The translations under genes and the position numbers were made by a program. This document shows positions 50,101 to 59,100 of a stretch of 64,000 nucleotides of DNA, in pieces; the first letter of the stretch is position 1; every line of letters starts with the position of its first letter. The notes beneath the pieces are model-generated. The model ran no database searches and was not told the origin of the DNA. It worked only from the letters and a program-made list of their open reading frames with translations. Source of the DNA: Helicoverpa zea (taxonomy: Eukaryota > Arthropoda > Insecta > Lepidoptera > Noctuidae). The stretch is from assembly GCF_022581195.2 (NCBI RefSeq), contig NC_061470.1, forward strand, positions 4,526,001 through 4,590,000, written 5' to 3'.

Positions 50101-53100
50101 TGACATCATTCCTTCATCTACTATTGGCAATATTTTATGACACGTTCGTGATTTTTTATGAGTTTATAGGTACAAATTCGATGTTGAAAACCAGTACTGG
50201 CTTCCTCCCATTACAAATATTCGCTCTGCCTTTTTATACTATAACCAAAACAATTGAAGCAGTTGATGATTATAACGTATTTAGCTTCTATGTTTTCTTG
50301 TATATATATACCACTTAAAATAAATATGAAGACAGTAACAAACTTTTTCTCCCTCAGGCCTCCGAACGCCTAGAACTCGAACTCCTCCACTGGCGCTCCG
50401 CCGACAGCGGGGGCGCCGAACCATCAGACTCCGAAGGTTCTGAAGCCGACGCATCAGCTTCAGGAGACAAATACAAGCGAAGGTTCGAGAGAGCTCATCG
50501 CGAGCTGCAACTCCTGAGAGCTCAGCTGCGAAGACAACATGAAGATGATCTGGAACAACTGGTCACTGTTAAGAAGCAGCTGGAGAAGAAGGTAAGGATT
50601 TAGCTTATTATGTAGCTATTCACCGAACGATATGATCTTACTAGATTCCTGAGCTGAAAAGCGTTTCAGGGATCATTCCGAGTCAAGATGTGATAGGGCC
50701 CTGTATTGTCTACTACAATATGGAATTGACTGATATAATGTAGGCAGCTACTTCACAAGGAAATCCGATGTTTCAATGTTCAAGGATAATCCAATATGAC
50801 GTGCGATCTTCGCTCATATGAATATCACAATAATCTCAACCACAAATCGTGATCAATTGAAAGTTGACGAGTTTATTTATTCTTTTTGTTTGGTTTAACG
50901 CGCTAAACTCAAGAACTAATGGGCTGATTCGAAAAAATCCTTCAATGTTAAATAGCCCATGTAACGAAGAAGGCTTTAGGCTACTTTTTATTTGTATGCG
51001 AGTAAAAGTTCCCCCGAGACGCACATGGGTGGAAATGCGAGGAAAAGCTATTATTTTTATATTTCGCACTGCAACAATAACATTATTATTGAATCTTTGA
51101 GTACGTTCTGGTCAAAGCGGTTATTTTCGCGGAAGTTGTAAATGCTGAATGGCTGTGTTTACATAAATAGGTTAACGTGAACACAGCGCGAATAACATCC
51201 TACATCGGCTTGTTTGTTGCTATTCTACGTATATTGTTTGCGCGAAGTTTTGACGGCGGGTACATATGCGGGGATATGGTACTACTAGGGAACTGTTTCC
51301 CGTGGTTTCAACCGCGTCTCGGGGAAACAACTGCCTATACCTATATAAATATATAGCCTATGTCACTCGAGAATTATGTAGCTTCCCAGCATTGAAAGAA
51401 TTTTACAATTCGGTTTAGTGATTTCGGAGCCTTTAGGCTACAAACAAAGAAACGAACACACATTTTTTTTTTCATTATTATATTAGTGTAAAGTCGCCGT
51501 TTCCCGTAATTTCATCCGTGTCCCATATAAACTCCGCGCTCCCGGTTTAAAAGCCAAAAATAACCTATATCCTTGCTGATAAAAGAGATGACGAGAAATG
51601 GTTATTTTTCGATTTAAAAATCGATCTTTCTTACATGTAGCCTAGAAAGTATTTCCGTACTATTAAAATAGCTATCCTATTTTCCTTCCTACGTTAGCAA
51701 CATTGCATTAAGGTTGTTTGTTTGGTCTGTCTGTCTGCGCTTTTCTTGGGAAGCGCTGAACTTATCGACGAGCGTTTGATGCGCCGTTCATCCAAAGTTT
51801 ATTGGGTTATTAGGTGCAGTTTCAGACAGTTTGAGGTAAATCAGACGCGATTTTGCACTGCGAACAATTCTGAGTAAACTGTAGGAAACTTCAGTAATTT
51901 TTCTTGAGATGATAAATATTTTGAAAAGATCTATGATGTTTGGGTTTGGGTTTCAGTACTTATTATTTCAGTCGGATTCTTTTTTTCTTAGCCTGCAGAA
52001 ATATTTATATATTATATTTATTATATACTGAATTTATTTATCATAGTTTTGTTATAAGAATATAGCCAAAAAATCAAAAATCATTTTTATATTTAGTGCC
52101 ACACCTCGTCATACATTCTACCTTAAGATTGATGTAACTATAGGTACTTTCAATAACCAAGAGGTCAGTAATTTTTCTGCAAATCTTCACGTAACACCCA
52201 AGGTTTCAGAACTGTAACAAGACTGAAACGTGCGCATACGCCATACATACTAAACTGCATAATTTTGTAAACAAAACTCTTTAACTTTTAATAGGACCGG
52301 TTTCCTTTATTGCGACATAAATACTCTACATATTGTTGTTATATTTACAAAGTTTTAAACGTATATTTTGGGTCAGATTTGTAGCTGAATTTGTTCATAT
52401 GTTTTGTACGTAGTATCTTCTTTATGTTGGTAAAAAGATATGAAATAATGGACACACTCAGAGGCATTTAATGGTTACTTTAGCCGTTCCTTAGTGCAGA
52501 ATTTCGAATGAGAATCTGTCACTAAGGAGTGACTTAAGTAATCATTACATGTCTCTGAGTGCGGGGGTAAGAAATAATGGGGCTATGTTTGAGAGAATAT
52601 GTAGTAGATGTTTGAAATAAAATAAACAAGAGAAATGGCTTTATTACTCATCTTTAAAAGACGTGATTTTGTTTAAAAACAAACAATCAATAGCAATGCA
52701 TTTGGCCCAGATAAATCAAAACAAAAAATAAAATTGTAACGACAACAAATTCCAGAGCGATGAATCTATCCACAAAATATTCCAGACAGAAAAACATTTT
52801 CAAATTAAAAGTGTAATATTTCTTGCATTTTTTATAAGAACATGTCATGCAGTAACCGAATTGCTGCACTAACATATTTTTTTACTAAAACCTCATTGAT
52901 CACCATAGACAATAATTACGATGTTTATGCCGTGTTTCCGTATCAACAATTCAACGCCCGCCTACATACATTTATTTTTACCCAAAGAATTTGTCATTGA
53001 AGCTGAACATTAAATTATTTTGAATCTGGAAATAACTTTCTGAACTCATTCTGAAAATTCCATGGCGTAAAGAGGTTCCTTCAAAAATGTGTTGTCTATG

Positions 53101-56100
53101 GTCGGGGACTCGAGACGTGGTGCAGATTTTGATAGGGTAATACGGGACCCTGTAACTAAGACATCGTTGTCCATATACATACACGACTGTGATCAGACTG
53201 TATCTCAAGAACTAAACACTAGCAAACTTTTACAGATGCTTAATATTAAGTTGCCACTATTTCAACAAATACTGAAAACTAGAATATAAGTGAAGAATAT
53301 AAGTCAGTTGTTGTATTTTCATATATATTTTTTTCTATAGATTTAATAATAATAATTTTAGTTGTAAGTTATATTTTATTTTATTTTGCTGTGCCCTACA
53401 GGGTCCACAATTGTACCAAGCTCTAAACCTAATTGTAACACCTACTTTATACATTGTGGAATGCAAATAAATAATATGAATATGAATATGAATAGAATAA
53501 AATAAATATTTTAGGGGCTCCCATACAACAATAATTATCATTTTGTTATGGATGATGGTACCTTTCATGCGCGAGTACGACTCGTCGAGCACTTCGTCGG
53601 TTTTTTAATAATGTAAAAAAAATACCTATTACTACATTCGGTTTTCAGTATTGCGTAAAACGACATAAAAAAAAATGCAACTTCAAAATGTTACAAAAAA
53701 CTTGTCTACATGAATAATGACGGTTTTAATTATGGAAATTGCATTGAAAATTGCGTCAGTCGTCACTCGGTAGGCGGGCCGTGGGCGGTTTTGTTTGTAC
53801 GAGTATGATCGACTTTCAATGAAGTACTGAGAATACTCGTGAGTAGCAGTACTTATTTTCGGAAATAATTAGTGTGGTAAAAAACTGTTGTTAACAATAT
53901 TACCGACATTATCATCACCCCGTATTAAATTTTAAAAGTCTCTCTTGAGTATCTTACATTTCTGAAAAACTATCTATCATCAACCTGTGCTATCAACGAA
54001 GCTGAATATTAAATCCGAAAAAAATAATTAAATTAAAACCATTATGTATAGTAAAATATTCCTCCTTCCAGTTTCTATTCAACATGATGATGAAAAAACC
54101 TCAAAATATCTGCAAATTGTGATCGCATTATAAACGTTTGTATAGTAATATTTATAGTGAACATCCATGACCTAGGCCGTACGATTGGCAAACAAATATA
54201 AATGCTACCTGTTGCTATGAACGAGCTATTAATACATTATTACCTGCGTCTATTGAGTAATAGTTACACCTATATTTATTTGAAATAGTAGGTATACGCA
54301 AAGTCATATGTATTTTTGTGGACTAATTCATTGAACACACAACAGGTTAAATCTTCTAGTGGTTTACTACTAAAGAGGCCTTAACGTCTAGGTTTACAAG
54401 CCATCTAATCATGTTTTATCTCGACATATCTCATCCTTGGCGCGGTTTTCCGATATCAAACCTCAGGTTCCCATGCGATCTCGATTCTTCGGCGTCATAT
54501 TTCGGTCAACTATCAACGATATAACATGACATTCTTATTTTTAATACAATATTTACTTAGTGTTTAAAACCTCATTTGAAAGTATTTGAATTAAAAAAAA
54601 AAACTGAAGAGTGAGATTCGAAATTCAAAATTGAGTAACAAATAAATTCCCGCCATATTTTTTTATTAAAAGCCAGTGACGAAACATTTGTGTGATAAAT
54701 TCTTGAGTGTAACTATAAAAAGTTGACATGCGTGTAGTTTATGAACGTTGTGCATTTAAAATAATGATAATAATGCATTTTATTTTATTATATTGAAGTG
54801 AATGCTTTCAACTGCTGATAAAGCTGGTTTTTATTTTACTGGTGTCATCATTCAGTTTATTGAGGCCAGTTAAGAAAGAATCGCTTCGTTTAAATGTGGA
54901 ATATTTTATTTTGAAATAGGAAATCGAATGGAAAGTGACATATTTTAAAAAGTGATAAAAGTAATCTTAATTGGTGGACCAACAGTTAAAAGTTTCACTA
55001 ATTACATAGAGCCCAAAGTTATGATGTAGAAAGTTTAAAGTGTGTGTAAAATGACAAATAATTGTATTTTTAATAATAATGAAAATCTAATAAAAAAATC
55101 CTGATCATCATTTTATATACCTACCAAAGGTTCACAACATTTGCGTTTCGTAATTTCAAAATATATATTTTTTTGAAACTTAAAGTACCTAATATTTTAA
55201 CTTACCAAATGGAGGAAGAAACGGAGGTTAGTGCACTTGAGTAAGAAATTATTCAGTTTAACAATAATAATATAATTTAGTTGTTTTATCGTAATCGGTT
55301 AACTTTTGGCATTCGTCCAACGCCGTCTCGTGTACGTAAAGTTTCGTAATACGTCTCGTTTTAATACGAATTGGTTTAATGGCGTTGTTATTACTGTTTC
55401 GTATGGAAAATCTGGTGTTTTGAGATGTTTGGCCTTCGATGCAGTTAGTCATATCCTTTTTTGTGATACTAGCTTTCGCATGCGGTTTCACCCGCGTCCC
55501 GTGGGAATTAAGTACTTCGAGTATCTGTTCAAAAAGTAGTCTAAGTATAGCGTTCCTCGATAAATTAAATGGGCTATCTGACACTGGATTCTAGCCGTCT
55601 TACCACAAAAACTTTTTAACGTCAGTTTAAGACTTGTCTAAAAAAATGACAAATTATGACGTTGACATATGGTTCATTTTGGAGCCACATTTTTTTTAGA
55701 AAAGTGTTAAACAGTGGTTAAAGTTTTTGTAGTAAGGCCATAGAAGTCTGCACATTAGTTCTTAAGATTTACGCGTCTCGGCAAACTGCCTAGCTTTGTT
55801 ATATTAGTACAATAGATTTTAGTGAGATTGTTATTGAGTTTTAAGTTTAACCTGTGAAGTAAAAATCTTTACTCAGGCGAACTACCCTTAATTAACCCGT
55901 TAAACAAATTCGATCGATATTTGACAGGTTTCTTACCATCTGATCAGCGACTTCTGCTCGGACATTAGTTGCAAGCCGCCATTTACCTTGGCACATGACT
56001 GTTCGTAGCAATAACTCTTGATATTCCTCTACCCCCAGGTGCAAGATGCATACGAAGAAGTGGAGGAGCAGCGCGCAGTGGCGGCGCAGTGGAAGCGCAA

Positions 56101-59100
56101 GCTGCAGAAGCTCACCAACGATATGGCTGACCTGCGATCTCTGCTGGATGAACAGGTAAATACAATATTATAAGTTAATAATATTATTTATATAAGTAAA
56201 AGTAAATTACCCATAAAAATGTCAAGAGAATACTGTAAATATTTGCTTTCCGTAGGTATTAGGTATCAATGTAAATCCATAAAGTTGGCATACCAATGAA
56301 AAACAGATTATACTTATTTTTAAAGTATCGGTTACTTTCAGCTTTACGTCTTATTTGTAAGACCCTGTACATAAAGCTTGAAAAGCAAGCCCGAAAGCTC
56401 TCCTTGTATGCTTGAGCTGAAGAAATTGGCATCCCAATAAATATATGTATTTATTGCAAAGACAGCGTAACCACCATCCTAAGGCTGCATTTGCCAGACC
56501 ATGGTCTTCTTGACTCCAAAGTTTCTAGTATCTTTCTTGGTGTCCTATATTAAACCCCTTTTCTGCCTCTTGACTTCCAATGCCCATATTAAACCCCTTC
56601 GTCCATTTGCAGACATGCCGCAACAATCTCCTAGAGAAACGGCAGCGTAAATTCGACGGCGAGCTGCAAGCCGCCCAGGAGGAGTTGAAGCGAGAGCGCA
56701 GCGCCAAGGAACGACTGTCGCGCGAGAGAGACCAGGCTCACGCCGAGAAGTATGCCGTCGAACAGAGCCTCTCTGTGAGTATCATCCGCCTAGCCTTTTC
56801 CGGTGATAGGGTCAGCTTCCAGACCAGTACCAGCTTTTTAGAACAACTGGCTGTTAGATCTTCTTAACCCAGTTTCTTGAGTAATCCGATACTCGATACC
56901 CTATGATATGAAGGCTAGTATTAGATTAGACGTAACGACTGACAAAGATGTAAATGACAGCCGGGACCCACTTATAATTCTTCTAAGTAACACGCTATGT
57001 CATAGATGCTAATCCATCCATGGACTGACCGCACCAAGCTTTGCTTGACCTCATGATTGATCGACATGTCCATCTGTTCCTCGTTACACACAGGTTCCTC
57101 TGTGAGTAAACAGTTCGCACTAAATAATTTTGCTATCGTCAACTTTCGTGTGACTTCTTGGGTATTTTTCGTACAGATCTTGTCTTTGAGGAGCTTGTCC
57201 GAATTTGGCAACTATTGACATCATAGTAGGCAAAAATAATAGGGACTTTACTCATAAAGAAACTGAAAATGTCTGAAGAAACCCTTCTTTTGTTCCACAG
57301 GAAGCTCGTCTGGAACTGGAGCTGAAAGAAGAGCGACTGGCTGCGGCGACGCGGGAGCTTGAGGAGCGCGGCGGGGGAGGGGACGAGCTGTCCGCGCTCA
57401 GGAGGAACAAGACGGAGCTCGAGAGGAGGGTCCGCGACCAGGAGGAGGAGCTCGACGAGCTGGCCGGGCAGATACAGGTCAGTTGGCGACGAGTAGGGAG
57501 TGAGTGAGGAGTTTCAGACAGATGCAAGTCAGTTACTGGAAGGAGTTTTGATAGGTCTTGCTAGACTCAATTGTTAAAACGACCAAAAGTAGGTGATGAA
57601 GTCATTGGGATATGGTTATCCTGATAAATCGTGTGCTTAATTTTGTTACACTCAATAGTTTTTTGGTCATGCGGATTAAAGGGGTAACATGACACATCAC
57701 ACTACCACAGAACGCATTCCTCTGAAACGCACAAATGGCAAACTGTGTAGTGACCGTTTCTTACTGAACAGATTTTAAAACAGAATTTTTCGGGAAACAA
57801 AATTATATTGTCATCCAAAAACCATTTCAGTTTGATTTCAAACCCCTTAATTTTGTACACCATTTGCAAGTCCTATTTAAATAGACAATAACCCAATATT
57901 CCACTCTCTCTCCAGCTATTGGAAAGCTCGAAACTTCGCCTGGAGATGCTTCTAGAACAACAACGCAAGGAGGCGCGACTAGAAGCCGCCGCCAGAGACG
58001 ACGAGATGGAGGAAACCAGGGCTAATGCTGCCAAGAAGCTTAAGAGTAAGTTGTGTTTACTTTTGAGGGGTTTTGGGACATTATGGGGAAGAATAAGACC
58101 TTTTAGGACCTAGTGTTAGAGTTTTCGAAAATCTGCCTGTATGGCTTATGATGTGAAATGTAGCATAAAGAAATATAGCAGTCTTTAATAATAATATTTG
58201 TTTTACATGTCTCCTTTTTTATTTTTCTTCTTTTCTTCTTCTTCATTTTCATCTTATCTATTTTTTTTTAGTTTTAGTTTATTTTTCATAATTTTTTTGT
58301 ATATAAAAAATTATTTATTTCCCTCGTCACAGTGCTAGAAAGCCAGCTAGAGAGCGAGCATTCGGAGCGAAGCCTGCTGCTGCGCGAGCGACACGAGCTG
58401 GAGCGACGCCTCGCCGCGCTCGAGGAGACCGCCAGGGCCGAGAACCATGAACAGGCTCAGCTGCTGCAGAGGCTCAAGAGGTAAGCACTGCAGGGAACTG
58501 GGGGACGCTGCTACAGAGCGAGCATTCGGAGCGAAGCCTGCTGCAAGCGAGCGGCACGACCAATACTTCCGTACATGGATTATATTAAGCCTCTACATAA
58601 TATGTTATTGTGATAAATTCCTAATATTACTCAGTACTCTGTCGTACACAATAATTAAAAATGTATTTCGTTCTAGGGACCTGAAGAGATACCGTGCTCT
58701 ACTCCGTGATGCGCAAACCATGCTTGAACAGAAAGAAAAGGAAGGAGGAGCTAAGGCACAGATCAGACAGCTGAAGAACCAGGTAGTTAACCAAACAACA
58801 TGGAACTAAAAATGGATAAAAAAAAAATACACTTTATGTCAAATATCTTTGTCTATATACTGTAGGTGAAAGCAACATAACAATATAAATAAAATAACAT
58901 AAATTCTCTCCAGGTGGAAGACCTCGAACTAGCCGTCCGCGCAGCAACAAAAGCCCGTCAAGCGGCCGAAGCGGAAGCGGCGGAAGCGAACGCCGCGTTA
59001 GAAGAAGCGAGCAGAGCGAGAGTCGACGCGGCCGAGCGAGCGATGACCGCCGCACGAGATGCTGCTGCTGCCAGGGCACAGCTAGATGATGCAGAAGAGG

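Larger units (their letters stand above)
50592..56038 (+). other. Intron, 5.4 kb
   Basis: No exon found. It carries several non-LTR tails and two MITEs listed below; 53620-55200 is AT-rich with nothing recognised. Confidence 0.75.

Noticed and set aside
58515..58562. Alternative exon 9b in the intron
   Set aside because: Although it copies exon 9 exactly over 30 bases, it has no flanking acceptor and donor; it is treated as a local duplication.
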